Assembly: GCF_038404985.1 (NCBI RefSeq)
Contig: NZ_JBBKBA010000001.1
Location: 1,826,001-1,890,000 of the forward strand
Reading direction: 5' to 3'
Source: Ferrovibrio sp. MS7
Lineage (GTDB): Bacteria; Pseudomonadota; Alphaproteobacteria; Ferrovibrionales; Ferrovibrionaceae
DNA: 64,000 nucleotides
A program made the position numbers and the translations under genes. Below, piece after piece: positions 1 through 8,579 of the stretch; the stretch's first letter is position 1, and every line of letters starts with the position of its first letter. A model generated the notes under the pieces. The model did not search any database, was not told the origin of the DNA, and saw nothing but the letters and a program-made list of their open reading frames with translations.

Positions 1-630
1 TCGATAAAGTTCTTCTGGCCCTTCAAATTGCCCCAAGGTTACTTCAACGAAAGTGTTGTACAAACGTGGGAAAAATTTTGATAGGGATTTGGAAAGAAAA
101 GTGCGCCTACCAATGCCATAATGGCCAACGGCATGTAGATATATTGGCGTACTCTCTGGCGGTGCTATAATAGCCTTCCTAAGATCGCTCTCGTCTGTTT
201 CCCTGCCAAGATACAGCCCAATGCCTTGGTCTTCTTGGGCTTCTAGCTCCATTAAGGCAACTTGTATTTGTCGCGCACACATTTTTGGAGAGCTGATTTT
301 TCGAACTATGTTTATATCTTGCAGCCACCCCGGTAGGGCTTTGTGGGATGTTTGATCAAGAGCAAATATTAATACTCGTTTAATAAGCCCTTTCCCTCTA
401 TTCTCTAGGGCAGCTCTAAGTTCTTCGTTGACATAAGAAGATGCAATGGAATTTTGAGATAGAAAAAAAACAAAAAGATTGCAACGGTTTAGCGCATTGT
501 GAATGGCTTGAACATTTAATTTGTACTCAAATGTCCATTCATCATATTCAATTTGAGTCTTTCCAAGTTGCTCCGCAACTTGCCGAATGAATGCTTTATC
601 TTTGCTGCTGTGGGATAGAAACGCAGTCAT
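1..630 (-). CDS. TIR-domain protein with a downstream P-loop-like segment, partial (C-terminus beyond left edge)
   Basis: The reading frame from ATG at 630 is open for 210 codons to the window edge. The N-terminus has a TIR start (MTAFLSHSSKDK). Residues 51-71 match the later TIR boxes, with Y66 in the usual Trp position and E70 where TIR NADases keep their catalytic glutamate. Residues 169-177 read GHYGIGRRT, like the Walker A loop of STAND-type NTPases but with Arg in place of Lys. This suggests a TIR-plus-NTPase protein, an architecture known from bacterial immune systems; that role is inference. The gene is clearly AT-rich beside GC-rich neighbours, which points to horizontal transfer. 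The missing C-terminus, normally the sensor, prevents a firm family call. Confidence 0.8.
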   Translation of the reverse strand, partial: MTAFLSHSSKDKAFIRQVAEQLGKTQIEYDEWTFEYKLNVQAIHNALNRCNLFVFFLSQNSIASSYVNEELRAALENRGKGLIKRVLIFALDQTSHKALPGWLQDINIVRKISSPKMCARQIQVALMELEAQEDQGIGLYLGRETDESDLRKAIIAPPESTPIYLHAVGHYGIGRRTFLSKSLSKFFPRLYNTFVEVTLGQFEGPEELYR

Positions 631-653
631 TGAATTTCCCCTATTTTAGTTTT

Positions 654-1271
654 CTATGGCTCCGTCACTGCCAGCTTAACACCAAGCCCGACGAAGGCCG
701 CCGCAAAAGTCCGCCGCAGCCACAGCATCACGCGCGGGCGCGTCAGCACATGGTCGCGCATGGCGGCGGCGAACAGGCCGTAGACGGCGAAGACCGCAAA
801 CGTCATCGCCATGAAGACGGCGCTTAAGGTCAGCATGCTGCCGAGCGGCGCCGGGTCGTTGGCCGCGATGAATTGCGGCAGGAAGGCGAGGAAGAAGATC
901 GAGAGCTTGGGGTTGAGGATGTTCACCAGCACTGCCTCGAGCGTGATCTGCCAGCCGGAACGGGGCGCACCGTTGGCCTGAGCGGAGAAGCTCATGGCGC
1001 CGCGCTCGCGCCAGGTTGCCCAGGCCATGTAGAGCAGGTAGGCGACGCCGGCATATTTCACGATCTCGAAGGCCAGCGCGCTGGCATGCAGCAGGGCGGC
1101 GAGGCCGGTGATGGCGGCAAGCATATGCGGCACGATGCCGAGCGTGCAGCCGAAGGCCGCGATCACGCTGGCGCGGCTGCCGCGCCCCAGACCGGCGGCG
1201 ATGGTGTAGACCACGCCGGTGCCGGGCGTGGCGACGACGATCAGCGAGATAATCAGGTAATCCAGGCTCAT
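654..1271 (-). CDS. LysE/RhtB-family amino-acid exporter
   Basis: This 205-residue membrane protein has about six hydrophobic segments and the family's N-terminal pattern: a first helix, then TPGTGVVYTIAAGLGRGSR, where LysE/RhtB members usually have a TPGP-type motif. It ends with the usual C-terminal helix (AAFVGLGVKLAV). The family exports amino acids or their analogues by proton antiport; the substrate cannot be told from sequence. The ATG at 1271 lies 17 bases after the stop of the MFS gene, so the two are probably cotranscribed. A longer in-frame opening upstream is only a shadow of that MFS gene. Its 3' end is 23 bases from the start of the AT-rich TIR gene. Confidence 0.88.
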   Translation of the reverse strand: MSLDYLIISLIVVATPGTGVVYTIAAGLGRGSRASVIAAFGCTLGIVPHMLAAITGLAALLHASALAFEIVKYAGVAYLLYMAWATWRERGAMSFSAQANGAPRSGWQITLEAVLVNILNPKLSIFFLAFLPQFIAANDPAPLGSMLTLSAVFMAMTFAVFAVYGLFAAAMRDHVLTRPRVMLWLRRTFAAAFVGLGVKLAVTEP

Positions 1272-1288
1272 GACGATGCCGCTCCAGG

Positions 1289-2539
1289 TCAAGCCGCCGC
1301 TGCGAGCCCCGCGATCCGTTGCCGGCGCCAGCGCAGCAGCATCCAGCCGATGATAGCCACATTGAGCAGGTTGAAGGCAATGCCGTTCAGCAGGGCGGCC
1401 TGATAGCTCCCCGTCAGGTCGAAGATGGCGCCGGACATCCAGCCGCCCAGGCTCATGCCGGCAAGCGTGGCGGCGATGGCGACCGAGACGCGCAGGCCCG
1501 ATTGCTCGGGCGGAAACAGTTCGCGCACGATGAAGGCATAGCTCGGCACGATGCCGCCCTGTACCAGGCCGAAGAAGGCCGAGACGATGTAGAGCGAGGC
1601 GAGGCCATCGAAGGGCAGGTAGAAGGTCAGCGCCAGGCCCTGCAAGGCCGAGCCGAGCAGCAGCGTAGCGAGTCCGCCGATGCGGTCGAGGATCCAGCCC
1701 GAGGCCAGCCGGCTGATGATGCCGAAGGCCAGCATGAGTGAGAGCATCTCGGCGCCGCGCGCCGGGCCATAGCCGAGATCGACGCAATAGGCGACGATAT
1801 GCACCTGCGGCATCGACATGGCGACGCAGCAGGCAATGCCGGCGATCAGCAGCAGGCCCTGCACGCCATTCGGCGCCAGCCCGAGCGGGCGATGCGCACC
1901 GGCCTTGTTCAAGCCCGCGCTGGCCTGCGGCAGCGGCGGCTGGACCGGCGGGCGGCGGCGCAGCACAAAGCTCAATGGCACCATGGTGACGAGGCAGAAC
2001 AGGCCGATGCCCCAATGGGTGTCGCGCCAGCCATGCTGGGCGATGAAATATTCCACCACCGGCGGCCACACCGCGCCGGCGAAGTAATTGCCGCTGGCGC
2101 AAAGCCCGATGGCGAGGCCACGGCGGCGCTCGAACCACAGCGAGATATCGGCGATCAGCGGGCCGAACATGGCGGAGGAACCGAAGCCGATCAGGCCGCC
2201 ATAGATGAAGGCCAGCATGGTGATGCTGGTGGCTTTCGCCGCCAGCACATAGCCGAGACTCAAGGAGAGCGTGCCGAGGATCACCGGGGTGACGATGCCG
2301 AAACGGTCGGCCAGCCTTCCCATGAACACCACGCCGACGACAAAGCCGAGCATGGTCAGTGAGTAGGGCAGCGAAGCACCGCCACGCAGCACGCCGAATT
2401 CCGCCTGCACGGCGGGCAGCGCGACGACGATAGCCCACATGCCGACACCGCCGATGGTGCTGATGGTGAAGCTGCCCAACAGGCGCAGCCAGGCATAGGG
2501 GGATTCAATATCGCTGGCGTGACCAGGGGCGGTGGTCAT
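1289..2539 (-). CDS. MFS transporter (OFA/monocarboxylate-like)
   Basis: This is a 416-residue, roughly 12-helix major facilitator. The loop MGRLADRFG matches the conserved MFS motif between helices 2 and 3, and WFERRRGLAIG is the pattern seen in monocarboxylate/oxalate-type (OFA) members. The ATG at 2539 was chosen because AAGGAAG sits about 8 bases upstream; a longer opening to 2710 begins with a low-complexity arginine-rich stretch and lacks a good ribosome site. It probably imports or exports a small organic acid, but the substrate is unknown. It leads a two-gene transport operon with the downstream LysE-type gene. Confidence 0.88.
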   Translation of the reverse strand: MTTAPGHASDIESPYAWLRLLGSFTISTIGGVGMWAIVVALPAVQAEFGVLRGGASLPYSLTMLGFVVGVVFMGRLADRFGIVTPVILGTLSLSLGYVLAAKATSITMLAFIYGGLIGFGSSAMFGPLIADISLWFERRRGLAIGLCASGNYFAGAVWPPVVEYFIAQHGWRDTHWGIGLFCLVTMVPLSFVLRRRPPVQPPLPQASAGLNKAGAHRPLGLAPNGVQGLLLIAGIACCVAMSMPQVHIVAYCVDLGYGPARGAEMLSLMLAFGIISRLASGWILDRIGGLATLLLGSALQGLALTFYLPFDGLASLYIVSAFFGLVQGGIVPSYAFIVRELFPPEQSGLRVSVAIAATLAGMSLGGWMSGAIFDLTGSYQAALLNGIAFNLLNVAIIGWMLLRWRRQRIAGLAAAA

Positions 2540-2658
2540 GCGGCGGCTTCCTTCTGGGCGAGACGTTTCCTTGTCCGCTAGCCTAGGTGCTGCCGCATTC
2601 CATGGCAATGGCGCGATTGTGCGGGTGCAATGCTCTAGGCGGTTATTCCGCCGCCCAG

Positions 2659-3723
2659 CTACTCCGCTGCTTCGGCGTCGAGGATCGCCTGCTTGCGCGC
2701 CAGGCCCCAACGATAGCCGCCCAAGCCGCCATCGCTGCGCAATGCGCGGTGGCAGGGCACCAGCACGCCGAGGATATTGTTGCCGCAGGCCGAGCCGACG
2801 GCGCGCGCCGCTTTCGGTTCGCCAAGCGCGATGGCAATTTCGCGATAGCTGCGGGTTTCGCCGCGCGGGATGGCGCTCAAGGCCTGCCAGACGCGGATCT
2901 GGAACGCCGTGCCGCGCAGATCCAGCGGTAGCTCCTGCTTCGGCTTGCGGCCCATCAGCAGGGCGTCGAGCGCGGCCAGCGCCTTCTTGCCGGCCATGTC
3001 GTCGCGGCTGATGTCGGCCGCCGGGAATTCGCCGCGCAATTCATCCAGCATCGCCGTGTCGCTGTCGCCGAACAGCAAGGCGGCAATGCCACGATGGCTT
3101 TCCGCCACCAGCACGCGGCCAAGCTTGCGCGGCGCGGGATGGATCGCCACGGTGAGGCTCAAGCCTTCGCCGCCGCGCTTGTAATCGGCCGGCGTCATGC
3201 CGAGCCAGCGGTCGGCTTTTTCATACACCCGGCTCGGGCCACCGAAACCGGCGCCATAGATTGCGTCCGACACGTCAGCACCGCCTTTCAGTTCCGCTTT
3301 CAGCTTGTCGATGCGCCGCGCTTCGGCATAGGCGCGCGGCGAGAGGCCATAGGCCGCCGTGAACAGCCGCTGCAGATGCGTCGGGCTGACATGGGCGGCA
3401 CGGCTTAAAGAGTTGAGGTCCGGCGCTGCTTCGCCGGCTTCGAGTTTCTTGTCGATCAATTGCCGCGCCCGCTCCAGCCGCGCATCGGCCTCAATCAGCG
3501 CATCCGGGCGGCAGCGTTTGCAGGCACGGAAGCCGGCGGCCTGGGCCTCGTTCGGGGAAGCGAAGATGCGGACATTGTCGCGCTTCGGCGCCCGGCTGGT
3601 GCAGGAGGGGCGGCAGTAGATCCGCGTGCTGGCGACGCCGTAGAAAAAGCGGCCATCGGCCTTGGCATCGTTGCCGAGGATGGCGGCGAATTCGCGGTCA
3701 GTAGGGGTGCGTGGCTTGCTCAT
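2659..3723 (-). CDS. ada: Ada: bifunctional alkylation-response regulator and O6-methylguanine-DNA methyltransferase
   Basis: The 354 residues contain all three Ada parts in order. The N-terminal zinc domain has Cys37, Cys41, Cys68 and Cys71; Cys37 corresponds to the methylphosphotriester acceptor that switches Ada into an activator. An AraC-type helix-turn-helix follows (around residues 80-185, HVSPTHLQRLF). The C-terminal methyltransferase domain has the acceptor motif PCHRALRSDGGLGGY near residue 325. Full length and intact acceptor residues suggest a working adaptive-response protein. No alkB, alkA or ogt lies beside it. The ATG at 3723 gives the expected N-terminus. Confidence 0.95.
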   Translation of the reverse strand: MSKPRTPTDREFAAILGNDAKADGRFFYGVASTRIYCRPSCTSRAPKRDNVRIFASPNEAQAAGFRACKRCRPDALIEADARLERARQLIDKKLEAGEAAPDLNSLSRAAHVSPTHLQRLFTAAYGLSPRAYAEARRIDKLKAELKGGADVSDAIYGAGFGGPSRVYEKADRWLGMTPADYKRGGEGLSLTVAIHPAPRKLGRVLVAESHRGIAALLFGDSDTAMLDELRGEFPAADISRDDMAGKKALAALDALLMGRKPKQELPLDLRGTAFQIRVWQALSAIPRGETRSYREIAIALGEPKAARAVGSACGNNILGVLVPCHRALRSDGGLGGYRWGLARKQAILDAEAAE

Positions 3724-3807
3724 GGGATGAAATCTACGGCCTGCCCCGTCGCCCGGCTATCCGGTTCCTGCGGTTTCAGTGGGGGCCTTATTTCCTATTG
3801 ACTATGC

Positions 3808-3879
3808 GTCACCCCCGGGCCCGACCCGGGGGTCTCAGGCCAGTCACGGCGAGATGCCCGGGTCAAGCCCGGGCATGAC
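3808..3879. repeat. Nested palindromic intergenic repeat (class A)
   Basis: Two hairpin arms face each other: GTCACCCCCGGGcccgACCCGGGGGTCTCA, then about 12 bases, then GAGATGCCCGGGtcaaGCCCGGGCATGAC. Each arm folds on itself, and the outer ends are also complementary, so the whole could form a cruciform. It lies between ada and the atuA-like gene. Relatives lie near 10184, 42037, 42100, 46236, 53909 and 62945. Confidence 0.85.
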
Positions 3880-3904
3880 GATGGGAATGGGGGGCAGTCG
3901 GCCC

Positions 3905-5698
3905 TCAATCCCCCTTGAGGCCCCAGGCGGCGGGCACCGGCACCGGGAAATCCAGCAGCATGCCGGCATAGGCCTTGCCCTGGGGGTCGTTCTGCAGCGA
4001 GGCGATGCCGCCGCCGCCGAGCGAATCCTTGAGCAGGAAATTCAGGCCATGGATACCGGGCCATTCATAGCGCGTCACGCCGCCCTGGCAGCGATGCGCG
4101 AAATACTTTTGCACGGCCTCCGGGGTCAGGGCGGCACGGATCGCCGGCAGATAGTCCGGCTTGCGCGCGATGACGCCGATATTGCTGTCGTTGCCTTTGT
4201 CGCCGGAGCGCGCCCAGGCCAGCCGGATCAGCGGTACAGTGAGATCGGTCTGCTGTGGCGCCGGCGTGGTATCGGGCACGCCCGCCGGGCCGCCGCAGAC
4301 ATCGCCGCCCACCGTCATCACCGCCACCGGCTTCGCGATGCCATCGCCAAGCTCGATGCTGACCGGCAGGGCGGCTTTCGGGATGAAGCAGGAGAACAGC
4401 CGCACGATCGGTTGCGGCGAGGCGCGGCCGCCACCCGAGCCGGTGGTGCCGGCGGCGAAAGACGTGCCGGCCGGCGCGATCTCGCGCACGAAAATGTCGA
4501 GCGCCGCCTTCTCGGCATGGCTCACCGCCAGCTTCATCACCACTTCGCGGCTATCCAGCGCGCCTTGCCGGGCATTGTCGCCATACATCGCTTCCGTGCC
4601 GATTTCCTCGATGGAAACCGCACGGTAATCGCCCAGATTCAGCATCTGGAAAATCTTGCGCGTGCGAGTGAGGATGGCTTCCGCCGTGCGCCGCGCGCGT
4701 TCGCGTGCTTCCCGCCCGCCGATGGTGAGCTGCGCCACGGCGCGGAAGCCGTCCATGTAGGTGGCCGAGACCTTGTATTCGTCGCCCGGCGGCTGGCCCT
4801 TGGCGTTCGACACCTTCACGCGATGCTCGCCAACCTGCTCGATGCGCACGGCGGTGAAATCGCAGGTCACATCGGGCAGGCGATAGGCCGCCGGATCGCC
4901 GATCTCGTAGACCAGCTGCTCGGACACCGTGCCGACGCTGACCAGGCCGCCGGTGCCTTTCGGCTTGGTGACGATGAAGCTGCCGTCTTCCGACACTTCC
5001 GCGATGGGATAGCCGATATTGTCCCAGTCCGGCACGTCGCGCCAATCGGTGAACAGGCCACCAGTGGCCTGCGCGCCGCATTCCAGGATATGCCCGACCA
5101 GGCTGCCGGCCGAGAGCCGGTCGTAATCAGTGAGGCTCCAGCCGAATTCATGCAGCAAAGGCCCCAGCGCCACGGCGCTATCGACGCAGCGACCGGTGAT
5201 GACGATATCGGCGCCGTCCTTGAGGGCTGCGGCAATCGCCCCTGCCCCGAGATAGGCATTGGCCGACATGAAGCGGGCAGGGCGCTCAGTGCCCGGTACC
5301 ATCGGGCGCAGCCTGCCTTTGAGTGTCTCGATATTCGGCATCAGGTCGTCGCCCTGCACCACGGCGACTTTGAGGTCGAGGCCGGCATCGGCGATCATCT
5401 GGCGGATCACTGCCCCACAAGCCTGCGGGTTCACGCCGCCGGCATTGGACACGATCTTCACCTTGCGCCGCGCGATCTCGGGCAGCAGGCGCTTCATGGT
5501 CACGGTGACGAAATCGGTGGCATAGCCTTGCGCCGGATCCTTGGCGCGCATGCGGGCCATGATCGACATGGTGATCTCGGCCAGATAGTCGAAGATCAGG
5601 TAGTCCAGTTCGGCCTGGAACAGCAATTGCGGCGCGCCCACCATGGAATCGCCCCAGAAGCCGGATGCGCAGCCGATCTTCACCACTTTGCCGGTCAT
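3905..5698 (-). CDS. AtuA-family acyclic terpene utilisation-type protein (DUF1446 plus C-terminal AtuA-like domain)
   Basis: The protein has 597 residues. The first 450 or so match the AtuA/DUF1446 family, with a glycine-rich start (KIGCASGFWGDS), SNAGGVNP, and GADIVITGRCVDSAVALGPL. The last 110 form the small domain often fused to it (RLAWARSGDKGNDSNIGV). AtuA was found with acyclic terpene degradation in Pseudomonas, but its exact reaction is unsettled, and many relatives sit beside acyl-CoA carboxylase genes. No such genes are adjacent here. ATG 5698 follows a GAGG site; the upstream opening to 5734 is less likely to be used. Confidence 0.88.
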   Translation of the reverse strand: MTGKVVKIGCASGFWGDSMVGAPQLLFQAELDYLIFDYLAEITMSIMARMRAKDPAQGYATDFVTVTMKRLLPEIARRKVKIVSNAGGVNPQACGAVIRQMIADAGLDLKVAVVQGDDLMPNIETLKGRLRPMVPGTERPARFMSANAYLGAGAIAAALKDGADIVITGRCVDSAVALGPLLHEFGWSLTDYDRLSAGSLVGHILECGAQATGGLFTDWRDVPDWDNIGYPIAEVSEDGSFIVTKPKGTGGLVSVGTVSEQLVYEIGDPAAYRLPDVTCDFTAVRIEQVGEHRVKVSNAKGQPPGDEYKVSATYMDGFRAVAQLTIGGREARERARRTAEAILTRTRKIFQMLNLGDYRAVSIEEIGTEAMYGDNARQGALDSREVVMKLAVSHAEKAALDIFVREIAPAGTSFAAGTTGSGGGRASPQPIVRLFSCFIPKAALPVSIELGDGIAKPVAVMTVGGDVCGGPAGVPDTTPAPQQTDLTVPLIRLAWARSGDKGNDSNIGVIARKPDYLPAIRAALTPEAVQKYFAHRCQGGVTRYEWPGIHGLNFLLKDSLGGGGIASLQNDPQGKAYAGMLLDFPVPVPAAWGLKGD

Positions 5699-5782
5699 CG
5701 CCGTTTCCTCATGCTTTTTCTCTTTATGGCGCAAGCTTAGCGGCTGTTGACCGGGCCGTCATCGCTGCCGCAACGTAAGCAG

Positions 5783-6550
5783 ATGAGCCTTGGCGCGATT
5801 TCCCCCCTGCCACGCGGCCTGCGGCGCTTCGGTCGCTGGGCGCTGGATGCCCTGCTGCCGCCGCGCTGCATGCTCTGCGGTGCCCTGGTCGACGAGCCGG
5901 GCCGGCTTTGCGCCGGCTGCTGGCCCAGCCTGGATTTCATCGCCGAACCGCTTTGCCCCTGCTGCGGCACGCCCTTTGCCATCCCGGTGCCGGCGGGGAT
6001 GCTCTGCGGCGCCTGCCTCGCCAAGCCGCCGCGTTTCCGCCGCGCCCGCGCGGCGCTGGTCTATGGCCGTGGCGGGCGCGACCTGGTGTTGCGCTTCAAG
6101 CGCGCCGATCGCACCGACCTGGCTTTGGGCCTCGCCGGGCTGATGCGCCAGGCCGGCGGCGTGCTGCTTAAGGAAGCCGACCTGATCCTGCCGGTGCCGC
6201 TGCATCGCGGCCGGCTGTGGCGGCGGCGCTATAACCAGTCAGCCCTGCTGGCCCAGGCGCTGGGGCGGCTCAGCGATAAGCCGGCCCTGGTGGATGCCCT
6301 GGAGCGGGTGAAACCCACCCCCAGCCTCGGCGGCCTGAACCGGCGGCAGCGGCGCGAGGCCCTGGCCGGGGCCATCCGGGTGGCGCCGCAGCGGCGTGCC
6401 AGTCTGGCCGGCAAGACCGTGCTGCTGGTGGACGATGTCTACACCACCGGGGCGACGGTTTCGGCCTGTATCCGGGCCTTGCGCGGTGCCGGGGTGGCTG
6501 CCGTGGATGTGTTGACGCTCACACGGGTGCTGCGGCCGGATATTGTTTAG
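5783..6550 (+). CDS. comF: ComF-family phosphoribosyltransferase-like protein
   Basis: This 255-residue protein has two N-terminal Cys4-type zinc elements (CMLC...CAGC and CPCC...CGAC) followed by a type I phosphoribosyltransferase fold. The PRPP-binding loop VLLVDDVYTTGATV is intact near the C-terminus. ComF takes part in DNA uptake during natural competence in several bacteria, although it is widely conserved in non-competent ones too. The ATG at 5783 was preferred over an upstream TTG at 5747. It starts the comF-grxC-nitrilase run, an order shared by many alphaproteobacteria. Confidence 0.9.
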   Translation: MSLGAISPLPRGLRRFGRWALDALLPPRCMLCGALVDEPGRLCAGCWPSLDFIAEPLCPCCGTPFAIPVPAGMLCGACLAKPPRFRRARAALVYGRGGRDLVLRFKRADRTDLALGLAGLMRQAGGVLLKEADLILPVPLHRGRLWRRRYNQSALLAQALGRLSDKPALVDALERVKPTPSLGGLNRRQRREALAGAIRVAPQRRASLAGKTVLLVDDVYTTGATVSACIRALRGAGVAAVDVLTLTRVLRPDIV

Positions 6551-6605
6551 CCCCGCGGCCGCGCCATATAATTTTCATAGACGACTCACTCCCCGAGGCA
6601 GGCCC

Positions 6606-6866
6606 ATGGCCGACATCACCATCTACACCACGTTTCTTTGCCCTTATTGCGCGCGCGCCAAGGCGCTGCTGGACAAGAAGGGCGCCAGCTACAACGAGAT
6701 CGACGTCTCCTACGACCAGCCGAAGCGCGAGGAGATGACGCGCCTGACCGGCGGCCGCACCAGCGTGCCGCAGATCTGGATCAACGGCCAGCATGTCGGC
6801 GGCTGCGACGATCTCTACGCCCTGGACCGCGCTGGCAAGCTCGATCCCATGCTGGCGGCGGCCTGA
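6606..6866 (+). CDS. grxC: Glutaredoxin 3
   Basis: This 86-residue protein has the dithiol active site CPYC at residues 12-15 and the cis-proline and glutathione-binding stretch TSVPQIWINGQHVGGCDDL. The length is typical of GrxC. It reduces disulfides and mixed glutathione disulfides in the cytoplasm using glutathione. The stop codon is 2 bases before the start of the nitrilase gene, implying translation from the same message. Confidence 0.96.
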   Translation: MADITIYTTFLCPYCARAKALLDKKGASYNEIDVSYDQPKREEMTRLTGGRTSVPQIWINGQHVGGCDDLYALDRAGKLDPMLAAA

Positions 6867-6868
6867 CC

Positions 6869-7753
6869 ATGGCCGCACCGGAGGCTGCGACCGGTAATAC
6901 AAAAGGCCCGCGCCATATTCGCATCGCCTGCGTGCAGCCGAATATCGGCGATGACATGGCGGCGAATATCGCCCAGGTCTGCGGCCTGATCCGCGAGGCC
7001 CATGCCAAGGGCGCCGAATTCGTCACCACGCCGGAGAATTCCAGCTTCATGGGGCGCAATTCGGCGGCGAGCCTGGAGGCCGGCAAGCCCGAGGCAACGC
7101 ATCCGGCGCTGAAAGCCTACCGCGAGCTGGCGGCGGAACTGAAAATCTGGCTGCTGATCGGCTCGATCTCGGTGCGCGAGGACGGCGCCAACCGCAACGC
7201 CAACCGCAGCTATCTGGTCAATCCAGAAGGCGAGATCACCGCGACCTACGACAAGATCCACATGTTCGATGTCGACTTGCCAAACGGCGAGGTGTTCCGC
7301 GAGTCCAATACCTTCGCGCCGGGCGAGCAGGCGGTGCTGGCGGATCATCCCCAGGCCAAGCTGGGCCTTTCGATTTGCTACGACGTGCGCTTCCCGCAGC
7401 TTTATCGCGGTCTGGCGCAGGCTGGTGCGGAAGTGATCATGGTGCCGGCGGCGTTCACGCGCAATACCGGCCAGGCGCATTGGCATATCCTGCTGCGGGC
7501 GCGGGCCATCGAGACCGGGGCCTTCGTGGTGGCGCCGGCGATGTGGGGCGATCATCCGGGCAAGCGCCAGACCTACGGCCATTCGCTGATCATCGATCCC
7601 TGGGGCCGCGTGCTGGCTGATGCCGGCGAGGGCACCGGCGTGGTGCTGGCGGATATCGATCTCGATGAAGTGGCCAAGGCGCGCGGGCAGATTCCCGCCT
7701 GGCTGCATGAGCCACGCTATTCGAAGCCGATCACCTCGGCGACGAAGGGATAA
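6869..7753 (+). CDS. Nitrilase-superfamily hydrolase, probable deaminated glutathione amidase (Nit1-like)
   Basis: The 294 residues include the nitrilase triad: Glu in TTPENSSF, Lys in YDKIHMFDVDL, and Cys in LSICYDVRFPQLYR. The last two motifs are typical of the Nit1/Nit2 branch, whose members hydrolyse deaminated glutathione, a side product of transaminases. Its position next to glutaredoxin supports a glutathione-related repair role, though this is inference. The last 37 bases overlap the convergent inositol monophosphatase-like gene. Confidence 0.88.
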   Translation: MAAPEAATGNTKGPRHIRIACVQPNIGDDMAANIAQVCGLIREAHAKGAEFVTTPENSSFMGRNSAASLEAGKPEATHPALKAYRELAAELKIWLLIGSISVREDGANRNANRSYLVNPEGEITATYDKIHMFDVDLPNGEVFRESNTFAPGEQAVLADHPQAKLGLSICYDVRFPQLYRGLAQAGAEVIMVPAAFTRNTGQAHWHILLRARAIETGAFVVAPAMWGDHPGKRQTYGHSLIIDPWGRVLADAGEGTGVVLADIDLDEVAKARGQIPAWLHEPRYSKPITSATKG

Positions 7754-8517
7754 AGCGCCGGCGTTGCTGCCAGCACGGCATTGCCTTTGTTAAGGCCGTC
7801 GTTTTTCAGGAAATCGTTCATCTCGCCGCCGGCTTCCGCCACCAGCAGCAGGCCGCCCAGCGCATCCCAGCTATTGAGATGCGTTTCGTAGAAACCTTCC
7901 AGCCGCCCGGCGGCGACATAGGTGATGCCGAGCGCGCCGGAACCGAGCCGGCGGTATTCGCAGCCGCGCCGCAGCAGCCCGTCGATGGCTTCGACATGCG
8001 GCGTCTGGCTCATGCGGTGGCCATAGCCAAGCCCGATGCAGGCACGGCTGGGATCGCTGATGCTGCTTACCTGCATGCGCTGGCCGTTGGCAAAGGCGCC
8101 CTTGCCACGCCGGCCGGAAAAAAGCTCGTCGCGCACGGCATCGTAGACCAGGCCAAGCTCCAGCCTGCCATCCACCACCAGGGCCAGCGACACGCACCAG
8201 AAGGGCAGGCCACGCAGAAAATTCGCCGTGCCGTCGATTGGATCAATCACCCAGGTGGCATGGCCGCCATCGCGGCCCTTGGCTTCGTAGAGACCGCCTT
8301 CTTCGCCCAGGATATTGTCCTGCGGAGATTCCAGGCCGAGCCTGGAGACTATCAGCGCCTCGGTTTCCTTGTCGGCGCGGCTGACGAAATCCTGCAGGCC
8401 CTTCTGCTCGATGGTCAGGGTCGCGCGGTTGTCGAAATAGGCTCGCGCCAGTTTGCCGGCGTCGCGGATGATGTCCTCGGCCAGATGCCAGCGCCGCTCG
8501 ATGCCGTCACCACTCAT
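7717..8517 (-). CDS. Inositol-monophosphatase family phosphatase
   Basis: The 266-residue protein carries the Mg-dependent phosphatase signatures: GEEGG, WVIDPIDGTANF and SWDALGGLLLVAEAGG. Family members hydrolyse inositol 1-phosphate, histidinol phosphate or PAP, and these activities cannot be separated here. ATG 8517 has a GGGAGCGGAA ribosome site. It converges on the nitrilase gene with a 37-base overlap, so the two 3' ends are read on both strands. Upstream lie GNAT and methyltransferase genes on the same strand. Confidence 0.9.
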   Translation of the reverse strand: MSGDGIERRWHLAEDIIRDAGKLARAYFDNRATLTIEQKGLQDFVSRADKETEALIVSRLGLESPQDNILGEEGGLYEAKGRDGGHATWVIDPIDGTANFLRGLPFWCVSLALVVDGRLELGLVYDAVRDELFSGRRGKGAFANGQRMQVSSISDPSRACIGLGYGHRMSQTPHVEAIDGLLRRGCEYRRLGSGALGITYVAAGRLEGFYETHLNSWDALGGLLLVAEAGGEMNDFLKNDGLNKGNAVLAATPALYPFVAEVIGFE

Positions 8518-8525
8518 GTTCCGCT

Positions 8526-8579
8526 CCCTCTCAAGGGACGGCCAGATAACTCAATGATCCGCGCCCTCTCAAGGGACGG
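8526..8579. repeat. 16-base direct repeat flanking the IMPase/GNAT junction
   Basis: CCCTCTCAAGGGACGG occurs at 8526-8541 and again at 8564-8579. The second copy includes the stop codon of the GNAT gene; the first lies just upstream of the IMPase ribosome site. Each copy contains a short palindrome (CCCT...AGGG). Confidence 0.75.

Noticed and set aside
654-2438. A single 594-residue minus-strand protein joining a transporter-like end to an arginine-rich front
   Set aside because: Only the last 205 residues are LysE-like; the front is a shadow of the MFS gene in another frame.
2540-2710. Upstream extension of the MFS gene to 2710
   Set aside because: Arginine-rich, no ribosome site, while ATG 2539 has AAGGAAG at the right distance.
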